Made by a program: the position numbers and the translations under genes
From: Paraburkholderia sp. Ac-20340
GTDB lineage: Bacteria; Pseudomonadota; Gammaproteobacteria; Burkholderiales; Burkholderiaceae
Direction of reading: 5' to 3'
Length of the DNA stretch: 64,000 nucleotides
Assembly: GCF_017104965.1 (NCBI RefSeq)
Contig: NZ_JAAGPR010000007.1
Coordinates: 248,001 to 312,000 of the forward strand
In this document: in pieces, positions 32,361 through 41,980 of the stretch
Numbering within the stretch: position 1 is the stretch's first letter
Layout: each line of letters starts with the position of its first letter
The notes under the pieces: generated by a model
The model's database searches: none
What the model was told of the DNA's origin: nothing
The model's input: the letters and a program-made list of their open reading frames with translations, nothing else

Positions 32361-33236
32361 TCAGGTATTGCGTGGCGGCGTCGCGGGTTGCGGCCCTTGC
32401 GCCAGGGTCTGCGCGGGGCGCGTCAATGCGCCGTCCGCGCGATGGTTTTCGTGCGGCGCGCGCGGCACCACCGGCAATTCCACGCGCTCGTGACGCGGCA
32501 CATTGCTGTCGTCGGTCCAGAGCGGATCGGGAATCTCGGCGAACACCTGGCGCAGCCGTTCGCCCCACGTCGAATGCAGCATCTGGAAATAGGCATTCGA
32601 ATCGTCAAGCGACGCGTAACGCGTCACCCGCAGCGAATCGCGTTCGTAGACCAGCAGATCGAGCGGCAGCCCCACCGACAGGTTCGAGCGCAGCGTGGAA
32701 TCCATCGAAATCAGCGCGCATTTGGCCGCTTCGTCGAGCGGCGTGCGCGGCGTCAGCACACGGTCGATGATCGGCTTGCCGTACTTCGATTCGCCGATCT
32801 GAAAGTACGGATTCACGCTCGACGTTTCGATGAAATTGCCTGCCGCGTAGATCTGGAACACGCGCATGGCCTGGCCCTGGATCTGCCCGCCCAGAATGAA
32901 GCTGCAGTTGAAATCGACATTGAACTGCTTGAGCGCTTCAGCATCGCGCCGATGCACTTCGCGTACGGCCTCGCCGACGATACGCGCGGCCTCCACCATG
33001 CTCGACGCGCTCCAGAGCGAGGGCTGCGCGCTGTCGCGCTGCTCGGTCAGCACCTGCATGGTGGCCTGCGTGATCGCCAGATTGCCCGCCACCAGCAGCA
33101 CGAGCACGCGCTCGCCGGGCTCCTCGAACACCGCCATCTTGCGCGATGTGCTGATGTGATCGACCCCCGCATTCGTGCGTGTATCCGACAGGAAAACCAG
33201 CCCCTCTTCTACCGCCAGCGCTACACAGTACGTCAT
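32361..33236 (-). CDS. Anbu (ancestral beta subunit) proteasome-type hydrolase
   Basis: A 291-residue Ntn-hydrolase homologous to 20S proteasome beta subunits. It starts MTYCVALAVEEGLVFLSDTRTNAGVD: the nucleophile Thr2 follows the initiator Met, and the TRTNAGVDHIST segment holds the conserved Asp/Arg and Lys neighbourhood. There is no propeptide. Anbu proteins form helical, lock-washer-like oligomers whose protease activity is still debated. The last 40 residues are a proline-rich tail. The ATG follows AAGGA. It is the last of four co-oriented genes (ATP-grasp, alpha-E, transglutaminase, Anbu), the recognised Anbu operon in proteobacteria. Confidence 0.92.
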   Translation of the reverse strand: MTYCVALAVEEGLVFLSDTRTNAGVDHISTSRKMAVFEEPGERVLVLLVAGNLAITQATMQVLTEQRDSAQPSLWSASSMVEAARIVGEAVREVHRRDAEALKQFNVDFNCSFILGGQIQGQAMRVFQIYAAGNFIETSSVNPYFQIGESKYGKPIIDRVLTPRTPLDEAAKCALISMDSTLRSNLSVGLPLDLLVYERDSLRVTRYASLDDSNAYFQMLHSTWGERLRQVFAEIPDPLWTDDSNVPRHERVELPVVPRAPHENHRADGALTRPAQTLAQGPQPATPPRNT

Positions 33237-33367
33237 AGTTGTCCTTCGGATCGCAGTGCGTTTCTCGTGTAGCCGCGATTTTCGCACGCTACGGAGCATG
33301 CGTTGCGTATGAGAAACCCGCGCCGCGGCTCTACGCTGGGCGGGTTTCCTTTCGTATAACGAGAAAA

Positions 33368-34171
33368 CTATTGCTGCTGTTCGCCTTGCGCGCTCACGCG
33401 CACGCTCACATCGAGCGTTTCGCCCAGTCCGCCGATCCGCCGCCCGCGCACCGGCGCAGCCGCTTCGTAATCGCGCCCCACCGCGATGCGACAGTATTTT
33501 TCGCTGGCGAAACAGGCGTGCGTGACATCGACTGTCACCCAGCCGTTGTCGAGCCACACATCGACCCAGGCGTGACTCGCCATTTCCGGCACGTCGCCGG
33601 GCGCGAAATAGCCGCTCACGTAACGCGCCGGCACGCCGCGCGCACGGCACACCGCCAGCATCACATGCGCGTGATCCTGGCACACGCCACGGCCTAGCGA
33701 AAACGCATCGGTGGCCGAATGCGCGACATCGGTCACACCCGATTCATATTGCACGCGCTGCGTAATACGCGCCGCCGCGTCGAGAATCGATGCCACGCTG
33801 TCGAGCGGCCCCAGACTTTGCGCGAATTCGGCGAGCGCCGTATCGGCTTCCGTCAGCCGCGTGGGCGAGGTGAAATGCCAGGTGGGGATCGGCCCCTCGC
33901 CTTCGGTCAGACGCCCATCCGCGAGCGGCACGGTTTCCACTTCGCCGCGCACACGCAGGCGTATTTCGCGGTGCGGGCGCGACAGCACCAGCGTCATCAA
34001 GGTGTTGCCGTAAGCGTCGCGACTGGCTTCCAGTTTGCCTGGCGCATCGACATGCCATTGCGTGACGATCTGCGAAGCCGTCGTGATTGGCGAGAGGCGC
34101 AATTGCTGGATCGAGTAATGTACCGGCGCGTCGTAGCGGTACACGGTGTCGTGGCGAATCGCGAGTTGCAT
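33368..34171 (-). CDS. Transglutaminase-like cysteine peptidase of the Anbu cluster
   Basis: A 267-residue protein with an N-terminal beta domain (YRYDAPVHYSIQQLRLSP) and a transglutaminase-like core. The catalytic triad is visible: Cys in GRGVCQDHAHV, His in ASHAWVDVW and Asp in WVTVDVTHA. Proteins of this kind are fixed partners of ATP-grasp and alpha-E proteins and may form or cleave isopeptide bonds on a peptide tag; that role is inference from comparative studies. Confidence 0.92.
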   Translation of the reverse strand: MQLAIRHDTVYRYDAPVHYSIQQLRLSPITTASQIVTQWHVDAPGKLEASRDAYGNTLMTLVLSRPHREIRLRVRGEVETVPLADGRLTEGEGPIPTWHFTSPTRLTEADTALAEFAQSLGPLDSVASILDAAARITQRVQYESGVTDVAHSATDAFSLGRGVCQDHAHVMLAVCRARGVPARYVSGYFAPGDVPEMASHAWVDVWLDNGWVTVDVTHACFASEKYCRIAVGRDYEAAAPVRGRRIGGLGETLDVSVRVSAQGEQQQ

Positions 34172-34223
34172 GGCGAAAATCCTTCAACGAATCGATCTGG
34201 AATCCGAATGACTTTTCAGTGCA

Positions 34224-35177
34224 TCAACCCAGCGGCAGCATCAGATACGTGCGCGCCACCTGGTTGCCCAGTTCATACACGCGCGCGAGAAACTGCGTGA
34301 GGAAGGTATGCACGCCCACCGAGAAAATCTGTCGCAGATCGGCGTAAAGCAGTTCGGCGCGCAGCTTGCCGGCTGTGCGCTCGACTTCGCGCGAGGCATC
34401 GGTGCGCAGCATCGCGAGATTCGCGCACACACCGTCCATCGATGCAAGCAACGAACGCGGCATCTGCTGATTCAGGATCAACAGTTCGACCACGCGCGCA
34501 GGCGTCACCACATCGCGATAAACCTTGCGGTAAATCTCCAGCGCCGATACCGAACTCAAAATCGACGTCCAGTAATAGAAGTCTTCGAGCTGGCGTGCGG
34601 CCGAGCGCGAATCGGCCTGATCGACTTCGACAAAGCGCACGTCGAGAATACGCGCCGTGTTGTCGGCGCGTTCGAGGAAGGTGCCGAGTTGCGTGAAAAA
34701 CAGCGCGTCGTCCTGCAAGGCCGTGCCCACACGCACGCCACGCGAGAGATGCGAGCGGAACTTCACCCACTCGAACAGGGATTCGGGATGCGTAGTCAGT
34801 TCGTTACCGCGCAGCAGTTCGGCGAATTGCAGCCAGGTGTCGTTGACGGTTTCCCACCACTCAGTCGTGAGCGTGCCGCGCACGGCGCGAGCGTTTTCGC
34901 GCGCGGCCTGCAGACACGAATAGATACTCGACGGATTGGTTGGGTCCGCAACGAGAAAATGCAGCACATTGCTGCGCGTGGTTTTGTCGTGACGTGCGTC
35001 GAAAGCCGCATCGAGTTCGGAAATACGCAACATCGCGCGATGCGTGCGCACTTCATCGTCGGCATTGCCGGGCAAGAGCAGCGCCGTCAGGTTGATGTCG
35101 AGCATGCGCGCGGTGTTCTCCGCGCGCTCCATATAACGGGCCATCCAGAACAGGTGATCGGCGGTACGGCTCAGCAT
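34224..35177 (-). CDS. Alpha-E domain protein of the Anbu cluster
   Basis: A 317-residue all-helical protein with the family start MLSRTADHLFWMARYMERAEN followed by TARMLD, and an internal copy of the same idea in LGTFLERADNTARILDVRF. The conserved Glu/Arg pairs define the alpha-E domain; its biochemical role is unknown. It stands between the ATP-grasp and transglutaminase genes, 58 bases after the former. Confidence 0.93.
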   Translation of the reverse strand: MLSRTADHLFWMARYMERAENTARMLDINLTALLLPGNADDEVRTHRAMLRISELDAAFDARHDKTTRSNVLHFLVADPTNPSSIYSCLQAARENARAVRGTLTTEWWETVNDTWLQFAELLRGNELTTHPESLFEWVKFRSHLSRGVRVGTALQDDALFFTQLGTFLERADNTARILDVRFVEVDQADSRSAARQLEDFYYWTSILSSVSALEIYRKVYRDVVTPARVVELLILNQQMPRSLLASMDGVCANLAMLRTDASREVERTAGKLRAELLYADLRQIFSVGVHTFLTQFLARVYELGNQVARTYLMLPLG

Positions 35178-35235
35178 GCTCGCTCCTCTTTGTTTCCGCT
35201 TTTTGCGACGTTTTCCACAGTAATGAATAGCGCAC

Positions 35236-36642
35236 TCATTCGAGTACCCAGGTGTCTTTCGTGCCGCCGCCCTGCGACGAATTCACGACCAGCGATCCTT
35301 CCTTGAGCGCCACGCGCGTCAGACCGCCCGCCGCCATCTGGATCGTCTTGCCCGACAGCACAAAGGGCCGCAAATCGATATGGCGCGGCGCAATGCCGGC
35401 TTCGACAAAGGTCGGGCACGCAGAAAGAGACAGCGTGGGCTGCGAAATGTAATTGCCCGGACGCGCAATCAGGCGTTCGCGAAACGCCTCGATTTCCTCG
35501 CGCGTCGAAGCCGGGCCGACCAGCATGCCGTAGCCGCCCGCGCCATGCACTTCTTTCACGACCAGTTCGGGAAGATGATCGAGCGTATAGGCGAGATCTT
35601 CAGGGCGGCGGCATTGCCACGTTGGCACATTGTTGAGAATGGGTTTCTCGCCCAGATAAAACTCGACCATGTCCGGCACATAGGGATAAATCGATTTATC
35701 GTCGGCAACGCCCGTTCCCATCGCATTGGCCAGCACGACGCGGCCCGCGCGATATGCCGTGAGCAGACCCGGCACGCCCAGCGCGGAATCGGCGCGAAAT
35801 GCCAGCGGGTCGAGAAAGTCGTCGTCCACGCGTCGATAAATCACATCCACACGCCGCGGCCCTTTGGTCGTGCGCATGAATACATAGTTATCCTCTACAA
35901 ACAGATCGCTGCCTTCGACCAGTTCCACGCCCATTTGCTGGGCGAGAAAGGTATGTTCGAAATATGCGGAGTTGTACATGCCCGGCGTGAGCAGCACGAC
36001 CACCGGATCGTCCACACCGTCGGGCGCGCACGAACGCAGCGTTTCCAGCAGCAGATCGGGATAATGCGCAACCGGCGCAACCTTGTGCTGGACGAATAGC
36101 TCCGGGAAAAGCCGCATCATCATCTTGCGGTTTTCGAGCATGTACGAGACGCCCGATGGCACGCGCAGATTGTCTTCGAGCACGTAGAACGCGCCGTCGC
36201 GGCCATCACGCACGATATCGATACCGGCAATATGCGCGTAAATGCCAAGCGGTAAATCAATGCCCTGCATTTCGGGCCGATATTGCGCATTGGTATACAC
36301 CTGCTCGGCCGGAATAATGCCCGCGCGCACGATATTGCGCTCGTGATAAACGTCGTGCAGAAACAGATTGAGCGCCTGGACGCGCTGACGCAAACCGCGC
36401 TCGAGCGTGGCCCATTCGTCAGAGGGAATAATGCGGGGAATCAGATCGAAGGGAATCAGCCGCTCGGTTCCCGATAGATCGCCGTTGACCGCGAACGTAA
36501 TACCGACGCGCCGGAACAGCAGGTCCGCCTCGGCGCGTTTGCGCGCCATCGTCTCGCCAGTCTGCCGCTCCAGCCAGTGCTGGAAGCGTTCGTAATGGGC
36601 GCGCACAGCGCCCTCGTCGCGCATTTCGTCATGGACTTGCAT
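35236..36642 (-). CDS. Circularly permuted ATP-grasp ligase of the Anbu cluster
   Basis: A 468-residue type-2 circularly permuted ATP-grasp protein. The nucleotide-binding elements appear in permuted order: FYVLEDNLRVPSGVSYMLEN, then VVLLTPGMYNSAYFEHTFLA, FVEDNYVFMRTTKGPRRVD, and late in the chain LVVKEVHGAGGYGMLVGP (the Gly-rich loop and Lys). ATP-grasp enzymes make amide or peptide bonds; in this cluster a peptide-tagging role has been proposed but not shown. First gene of the Anbu operon. Confidence 0.93.
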   Translation of the reverse strand: MQVHDEMRDEGAVRAHYERFQHWLERQTGETMARKRAEADLLFRRVGITFAVNGDLSGTERLIPFDLIPRIIPSDEWATLERGLRQRVQALNLFLHDVYHERNIVRAGIIPAEQVYTNAQYRPEMQGIDLPLGIYAHIAGIDIVRDGRDGAFYVLEDNLRVPSGVSYMLENRKMMMRLFPELFVQHKVAPVAHYPDLLLETLRSCAPDGVDDPVVVLLTPGMYNSAYFEHTFLAQQMGVELVEGSDLFVEDNYVFMRTTKGPRRVDVIYRRVDDDFLDPLAFRADSALGVPGLLTAYRAGRVVLANAMGTGVADDKSIYPYVPDMVEFYLGEKPILNNVPTWQCRRPEDLAYTLDHLPELVVKEVHGAGGYGMLVGPASTREEIEAFRERLIARPGNYISQPTLSLSACPTFVEAGIAPRHIDLRPFVLSGKTIQMAAGGLTRVALKEGSLVVNSSQGGGTKDTWVLE

Positions 36643-36898
36643 CGGCTCGTTCTCGCGCGTGGATGCAGCGAAACCCTGACGTCACGTCACGGGCGGCGCG
36701 CTGCGGTACGCTACGAAAAGCAAGGCGTATGCCATCGCCGGAACGCGGTTGTTCCAGCGTAATCCGGCTTTTATGCGCCCGAATGGTGCATGATTTCGGG
36801 CGCCATCGCGCGAGGGTCAAGCCGCGCGATTCGACGCCTCATCATGGTGCAGTCTAGTGGGAAGGAGCGTGCTTGCGCAACCGACGCAAGCACGACAA

Positions 36899-38383
36899 TC
36901 AGCGCGATTGCGCCGCCGTCTCGCGCCGTTGCTGTTGTGCGCCCAGCCCCGTTCGCTGCTGCACGCCCCATTTGCGGCGCCCAAGCAGAAAATGCAGCCA
37001 TCCGAGCGCCGCGCCCATGTGGCGCATCAACTGGAACGAGAACGGCTCGAAGATCGCTGCGAGCAGCGCCATGCCGAAGCTCGAACTCTTGCGGTCGCCG
37101 CTCCAGCGCCGGTACAGATGCACGGAGAACAAATGAAACGCGAGGTCGATCACGATCTTGCCGACGATCACCGCCAGCACCGGCAGGACGATCGTAAAGC
37201 GCCCATCGAAGAGAAAACCCAGCAGCAACGCAAATGCCGTGAGGCCGTAGATCGGTTGAACCGTATCGAATGCCTTGACCGGCAGCATCATGAGACCGAG
37301 CTTGCCATAGCGGCGATTGCCGGTCATGTCGCGATACCAGTATTGCGTCTGCAAAAAGCCCGCAAACCAGCGGCGGCGCTGACGCAGGAAACTCGCGAGC
37401 GTGCCGGGTGCATCGGTCGTCGCGCGCGCCGTGCCGATCACGCGCACATCCCAGCCGAGGCCTTCGCGCGCGGAATAGCGGCGCAGCCGGTGAATCAGTT
37501 CGTAATCCTCTACAAGACAATTCGGATCGAAGCCGCCTACCGTGACGACCGCTTCGCGCCGAAACGCAGCAAAAGCGCCTGAAACGAGCAGCAAACTATC
37601 CGCACGCATCCACGCAAAGCGCGAGATGAAATTGCGGATGTATTCGTAAGTCTGGAACCACTGGAAGAAGCGCCCGCTCGGCGTCGTGCCGCACACCGGC
37701 GTAAGCAGCCCCGCCGCCGCGACGAGCGCGGGTTCGCGTGCGAACGCGTCGGCCATGGCGGCGCAGGCATCGGGTTCGAGCAGCGTGTCGGCGTCCACCG
37801 TCATCACCGCATCCGTGTCCATCGCGCACAGTGCCGCGTTGAGCGCACGCGCCTTGCCGCCGTGCGCCAGCTTCAGCCAGCGCAGATTCGGATAGTGCAG
37901 CGACGGCGCGCTCATGCGCCCTTCGCCGGGATCGGTCAGGCCATAACGCTTCGCGAGTAACGCGGCGGTGCCATCGGTCGAACCATCGTCGGCGATCACG
38001 ATCTGGCGCGGCGCGCGCGTCTGCGCAAACAGCGCATCGAGCGTGATCGGCAGCACGCCCGCCTCGTTATGCGCGGCGACGATGACGCCCAGCGTCGGCA
38101 TCGAAAGCGATGCAGATGCGGGCACAACCATGCCAATGTCCTGCGCGGGCCGCAACAGCACGCGCGCCTGCCATGCCACGAAGATCAGCAGCACCGTGTC
38201 GTAGATCACGTAGGCGATGCCGGTCGACCACGCGACCACGCCTTGCAGGAAGAACGCGCGTGCGAACAGCACAAGCCATAACACCATGACGCTCAAATGA
38301 ATCACGATGCTGACGAGCGGCGTGGGCGGCGGCGCGATACGCGGCGAAGTGCGCGCGAGCGCCTGATCGAGCAAGTCGTTCAA
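36899..38383 (-). CDS. Membrane glycosyltransferase family 2 (PgaC/HasA-like)
   Basis: A 494-residue processive-type glycosyltransferase. Two helices lie near the N-terminus (about residues 22-75) and three to four in the C-terminal third. The catalytic domain holds VIVAAHNEAGVLP, the UDP-binding ADDGSTDGT, the DxD motif VDADTLLEPDA, the general base in CLVEDYELIHRLRR and the acceptor motif RQRRRWFAGF. It is probably a polysaccharide synthase using a UDP-sugar; the product is unknown. There is no export partner beside it. It starts 19 bases after the cytochrome b561 gene and probably shares its transcript. Confidence 0.87.
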   Translation of the reverse strand: MNDLLDQALARTSPRIAPPPTPLVSIVIHLSVMVLWLVLFARAFFLQGVVAWSTGIAYVIYDTVLLIFVAWQARVLLRPAQDIGMVVPASASLSMPTLGVIVAAHNEAGVLPITLDALFAQTRAPRQIVIADDGSTDGTAALLAKRYGLTDPGEGRMSAPSLHYPNLRWLKLAHGGKARALNAALCAMDTDAVMTVDADTLLEPDACAAMADAFAREPALVAAAGLLTPVCGTTPSGRFFQWFQTYEYIRNFISRFAWMRADSLLLVSGAFAAFRREAVVTVGGFDPNCLVEDYELIHRLRRYSAREGLGWDVRVIGTARATTDAPGTLASFLRQRRRWFAGFLQTQYWYRDMTGNRRYGKLGLMMLPVKAFDTVQPIYGLTAFALLLGFLFDGRFTIVLPVLAVIVGKIVIDLAFHLFSVHLYRRWSGDRKSSSFGMALLAAIFEPFSFQLMRHMGAALGWLHFLLGRRKWGVQQRTGLGAQQQRRETAAQSR

Positions 38384-38402
38384 GACAGTCCTTTGTCGTC
38401 GT

Positions 38403-39017
38403 TCACGGCATCATCCGGCGCAGCACCGAATGACGATCGATCCACTGATGTTTGAGCGCGCCCGCAATATGCAGCGCAAGCACGCCATAGAGCGCATAAC
38501 TGCACGCCGTATGCAGCGCGCCGAACTGCTCGTGTAACGCGTTCTTGGTGGCGGGATCGAGATTCATGATGAAGCCGATACGCGGCCACTGGAACAGCCC
38601 GAACAGATACATGGGATGCGAAGCCGCAGCCACCCACGCCGAGTCGTGCAGCCAGCCCGTGAGCGGCATCGCGAAGATCAGCACGTAGAGCGCGATATGG
38701 GCCGCGTGAGCGGCCGCGCGCTCCCATGCCGGGAATTCGGCGGGCAGCGGCGGCGGACGGTGCGTGAGGCGCCACAGCACGCGCAGAATCGCAAGCCCCA
38801 GCACGGTGATGCCGATGGACTTGTGCGTGTCGATCACGAAGCGGATGTTTTCGTCGGAGAGCGTGCCGTCGGGCAGCAGCGAAGCCGTCAGGCCAAGCGC
38901 GACGTTGCCCAGAATCAGCAAGGCGATCGACCAGTGCAGCAGCACGGCCACGCGCGTGTACTTTTGCGCGGGCGCGGCGGCGTTGAAACGCGATTCGGCG
39001 GAAAGAGAAGTTTTCAC
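38403..39017 (-). CDS. Cytochrome b561 (CybB family)
   Basis: A 204-residue diheme membrane cytochrome with four helices. Haem-ligand histidines are seen in VLLHWSIALLILGN, DTHKSIGITVLGL, LHTACSYALYGVLALHIAGAL and near the second helix pair. Family members oxidise ubiquinol, with superoxide a proposed acceptor. The start is uncertain: a GTG at 39017 gives a protein of usual length, while a TTG at 39119 would add 34 atypical residues. The catalase gene upstream hints at oxidative-stress context. Confidence 0.82.
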   Translation of the reverse strand: MKTSLSAESRFNAAAPAQKYTRVAVLLHWSIALLILGNVALGLTASLLPDGTLSDENIRFVIDTHKSIGITVLGLAILRVLWRLTHRPPPLPAEFPAWERAAAHAAHIALYVLIFAMPLTGWLHDSAWVAAASHPMYLFGLFQWPRIGFIMNLDPATKNALHEQFGALHTACSYALYGVLALHIAGALKHQWIDRHSVLRRMMP

Positions 39018-39218
39018 GTGAGCGAGCCGTAACCTTTCAGTAGGAGATAACGCGCGGTGCGGAATCTTTATTCCCCGCCCACGCAAAGATTGTTCGAATG
39101 TCGCTGGGCGCGTCTGCAAAACGGGACGCCATCACGGCGCACGCGCATTATGCGCCCTCGGACCTGACACTGCAGAAGCCAAAAGATGGCGGAATTGCCA
39201 GTTTCCATTCGGGCAATG

Positions 39219-39253
39219 AAAAAGCCGGAACGGCGCTTGCGCACCGCTCCGGC
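39219..39253 (-). terminator. Intrinsic terminator of the catalase gene
   Basis: GCCGGA-A-CGG paired with CCG-C-TCCGGC around a 10-base loop, followed on the minus strand by five T. Confidence 0.75.
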
Positions 39254-39296
39254 CTGCGAATCGGAATACCTGGAACGTCCTGCCGCTTCCAGCGAC

Positions 39297-40760
39297 TTAT
39301 TGGCCGCTGCCCGCCTGTTCCTCGATCTGACGCCCCACATTGGCGTCGATATTCTTCCAGTATTCGAACACGCGTTCGCGCACGGGACTGCGCACGCCAT
39401 TCAGGCTCGCCACCACCTGCTCGACGAGCAAGGCGCGCTGCTTGTCGTTAAAGACGTTACGCACAAGATTGCCTGGCTGGCCGAAATCGTCGTCTTCCGC
39501 GTGCAGCGCATAAGCGCTGCGGACCATTTCGCCATCGGCTTCCCAGCCATCGTCGGCGGGACCGGTCTGATCGGCCCACGGACGCCCGAAGCTGTTCGGC
39601 ACATAAGTGGGCGCGTTGCCGGTGTGTTCGAACGCCATATGACCGTCGAACTGATAGGTCTGCACCGGCACTTTCGGCTGGTTCACCGGCAACTGATTGA
39701 AGTTCGTGCCGATACGCGCACGGTGCGCGTCGTTATAGGCGAATGCGCGGCCCAGCAGCATCCTGTCCGGCGACAGGCCAATGCCCGGCACCGTATTGCC
39801 CGGCGAAAACGCTGCCTGCTCGATCTGCGCGAAAAAATTCTCCGGGTTGCGATTGAGCGTCATCGTGCCGACCTTGATGAGCGGATAGTCCTTGTGCGAC
39901 CACGTCTTGGTCAGATCGAAAGGGTTGAAGCGATAGTGCTTTGCCTGCGCGTAAGGCATCACCTGCACCGAGAGCGTCCACGTCGGACATTCGCCGCGCT
40001 TGATCGATTCGAACAGATCACGCCGATGGAAATCGGCATCGCGCCCGGCAGTGGCTTCGGCTTCGGCATTGGTGAAAAACTGCATGCCCTGATTGGTGTG
40101 GAAGTGATACTTCACCCAGAACTTCTCGCCCTGCGCGTTGATCCACATATAGGTATGCGAGCCGTAACCATTCATATGACGCCAGGTTTTCGGCAGACCG
40201 CGCTCGCCCATCAGATACGTGACCTGATGCGCGGATTCCGGATTGTTCGTCCAGAAATCCCATTGCATTTCGCCGTCGCGCAGACCGGAATCGGGCAGAC
40301 GTTTCTGGCTGCGGATGAAGTGCGGAAACTTCATCGGATCGCGCACGAAAAACACCGGCGTGTTATTGCCGACCAGATCGTAATTGCCTTCCGTGGTGTA
40401 GAACTTCAGCGAAAAACCGCGCACGTCGCGCCACGTATCGGGGCTGCCCATCTCGCCCGCCACGGTGGAAAAACGCGCCAGCATTTCCGTGCTCGCGCCC
40501 TTCTGGAACAAGGCCGCCTTGGTGTACTTCGAGACGTCCTCGGTGGTCTTGAACTCGCCGAACGCACCCGAACCCTTGGCGTGCGGTTGACGCTCCGGCA
40601 CTTTCTCGCGGTTGAAGTGCGCCATCTGCTCGAGGAAATGCACGTCATGCAGCAGGATCGGACCATCCGGTCCGATCGTCAGCGAATTGCGGTCGCTGAC
40701 GGCCGGCGCACCCGCGCTCGTCGTGGATTTACCGAGTGACTTACCGCTCGAATCAGCCAT
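39297..40760 (-). CDS. Monofunctional haem catalase, small-subunit type
   Basis: A 487-residue catalase that dismutates hydrogen peroxide. The active-site His60 ([13 protein letters not shown]), Asn132 ([13 protein letters not shown]) and proximal haem Tyr ([14 protein letters not shown]) are all present. Length and the lack of a C-terminal flavodoxin-like domain make it a small-subunit catalase of the KatA type. There is no signal peptide, so it is cytoplasmic. The ATG at 40760 follows GGAGAG; the longer upstream frame is not needed. It has its own terminator at 39219-39253. Confidence 0.95.
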   Translation of the reverse strand: MADSSGKSLGKSTTSAGAPAVSDRNSLTIGPDGPILLHDVHFLEQMAHFNREKVPERQPHAKGSGAFGEFKTTEDVSKYTKAALFQKGASTEMLARFSTVAGEMGSPDTWRDVRGFSLKFYTTEGNYDLVGNNTPVFFVRDPMKFPHFIRSQKRLPDSGLRDGEMQWDFWTNNPESAHQVTYLMGERGLPKTWRHMNGYGSHTYMWINAQGEKFWVKYHFHTNQGMQFFTNAEAEATAGRDADFHRRDLFESIKRGECPTWTLSVQVMPYAQAKHYRFNPFDLTKTWSHKDYPLIKVGTMTLNRNPENFFAQIEQAAFSPGNTVPGIGLSPDRMLLGRAFAYNDAHRARIGTNFNQLPVNQPKVPVQTYQFDGHMAFEHTGNAPTYVPNSFGRPWADQTGPADDGWEADGEMVRSAYALHAEDDDFGQPGNLVRNVFNDKQRALLVEQVVASLNGVRSPVRERVFEYWKNIDANVGRQIEEQAGSGQ

Positions 40761-41009
40761 CTGAACTCTCCTGTGGAGTCGCCGGCCGCGCAACGCCGTA
40801 CTGGACGCCGCGGACGCGAACGGTCTCTGCAGCGTGACGCGCGTGGCATCGCACGGCGCCTGTCGCGACTCTGATTGGGGGACGACCCGGCGCCTGCCTG
40901 CACGCCAGGGAATGGCCATTCTGCACGTCCTCGCCAAGCATTGCGCTTAAGCGGTCGCTCGCGCATCGCAAGCGTTGGCGCAGCAGAAAAGACCGCCAGG
41001 ACAGCGTCG

Positions 41010-41023
41010 TTTCGCATCGGAAA
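41010..41023 (+). repeat. Dispersed 14-mer, catalase-phasin spacer copy 1
   Basis: TTTCGCATCGGAAA, an exact match to the consensus, followed by ATTTG. Confidence 0.65.
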
Positions 41024-41051
41024 ATTTGTCGCCACGCGCCAGGTTCATGCG

Positions 41052-41065
41052 TTTCGAATCGGAAA
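41052..41065 (+). repeat. Dispersed 14-mer, catalase-phasin spacer copy 2
   Basis: TTTCGAATCGGAAA, an exact match to the consensus, 42 bases from and parallel to the preceding copy. Confidence 0.65.
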
Positions 41066-41155
41066 TTTCTGGCTTGCTGCGATGCCTGCCGATGTCAGCA
41101 TTTTCTTAATACGAATCAAGCGTTTACTGAAATGTTGCGACGCACAAGATAACGC

Positions 41156-41183
41156 TTGACTTGGTTTTCTTTTGAGATATTAT
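41156..41183 (+). promoter_or_regulatory. Sigma-70-type promoter of the phasin gene
   Basis: TTGACT, 16 bases, then TATTAT, about 110 bases before the phasin ATG. Confidence 0.5.
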
Positions 41184-41291
41184 GAAGTCGATTGCTGCAT
41201 CGCACCAATACGCGAACCGGTGATCGATAGAACGTATTCTTCTTTTCGTAACGGAACCGACGCGTAGCGGTCCCCCATCAGGAACGACGAC

Positions 41292-41852
41292 ATGACTCTG
41301 CCTACTCCCGAACAATTCGCCGCCACCCAGAAAGCTGGCCTCGAAACCCTCTTCGGCCTGACGACCAAGGCGTTCGAAGGCGCAGTCAAGCTCGCCGAAC
41401 TGAATATCGAAGCAGCCCGCTCGGCGATCGCCGAAGGTCAGGAACACGCCCAGCGCACGCTGACGGCCAAGGACCCGCAAGGCTTCTTCGCCCTGCAAGC
41501 CGGCTTCGCACAGCCCGCCGCCGAAAAGGCGCTGGCTTATGGCCGCAACGTGTACGCCATCGTTTCGGCTACGCACTCGGAATTCTCGGAAGCCGCGCAA
41601 AGCCAGTTCGAACAGCAACAGCGCGCTGTCCAGTCGTTCGTCGACACGGCGGCCAAGAACGCGCCCGCCGGTTCGGAAAGCGCCATCGCGGCATTCAAGA
41701 CGGCCATCACGGCAGCACAAGGCGCATTCGACTCGGTGAACAAGGCTGCGAAGCAGGCTACGGAAATCGCCGAAAGCAACATCGACGCCGTGACCAAGGC
41801 AGCGTCGAAGGCGGCCGCACAAGCTACGCGCGCTGCAAAGCAAACGGCTTAA
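41292..41852 (+). CDS. phaP: Phasin (PHA granule surface protein)
   Basis: A 186-residue amphipathic helical protein that coats polyhydroxyalkanoate granules. The N-terminus [25 protein letters not shown] is the phasin_2 signature, and the tail is an Ala/Lys-rich coiled segment ([11 protein letters not shown], then [15 protein letters not shown]). It is preceded by a consensus-like promoter and followed by a strong terminator, so it is a single highly expressed gene. PHA synthase genes are not in the window. Confidence 0.93.
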   Translation: MTLPTPEQFAATQKAGLETLFGLTTKAFEGAVKLAELNIEAARSAIAEGQEHAQRTLTAKDPQGFFALQAGFAQPAAEKALAYGRNVYAIVSATHSEFSEAAQSQFEQQQRAVQSFVDTAAKNAPAGSESAIAAFKTAITAAQGAFDSVNKAAKQATEIAESNIDAVTKAASKAAAQATRAAKQTA

Positions 41853-41900
41853 GTTTTAGGGCGGCTTCTGGCGCCTTCGTGGCGACAGAGCGTTGCCGAG

Positions 41901-41934
41901 AACGGGTTTCGCGAAAGCGAAGCCCGTTTTTTCT
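41901..41934 (+). terminator. Intrinsic terminator of the phasin gene
   Basis: AACGGGTTTCGC/GCGAAGCCCGTT with a GAAA tetraloop, followed by a long T-run. One mismatch in the stem. Confidence 0.88.
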
Positions 41935-41980
41935 TTTCGGCGACGAAGTTTCCGATCGGCGTCGTTCTGGCGAATCGCCG

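Larger units (their letters stand above)
40761..41291. other. Divergent spacer between catalase and phasin, 531 bp
   Basis: It contains two direct copies of the dispersed 14-mer (41010 and 41052) and a sigma-70-like promoter for phasin (41156-41183). No gene was recognised. The half next to phasin is AT-richer. Confidence 0.55.
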
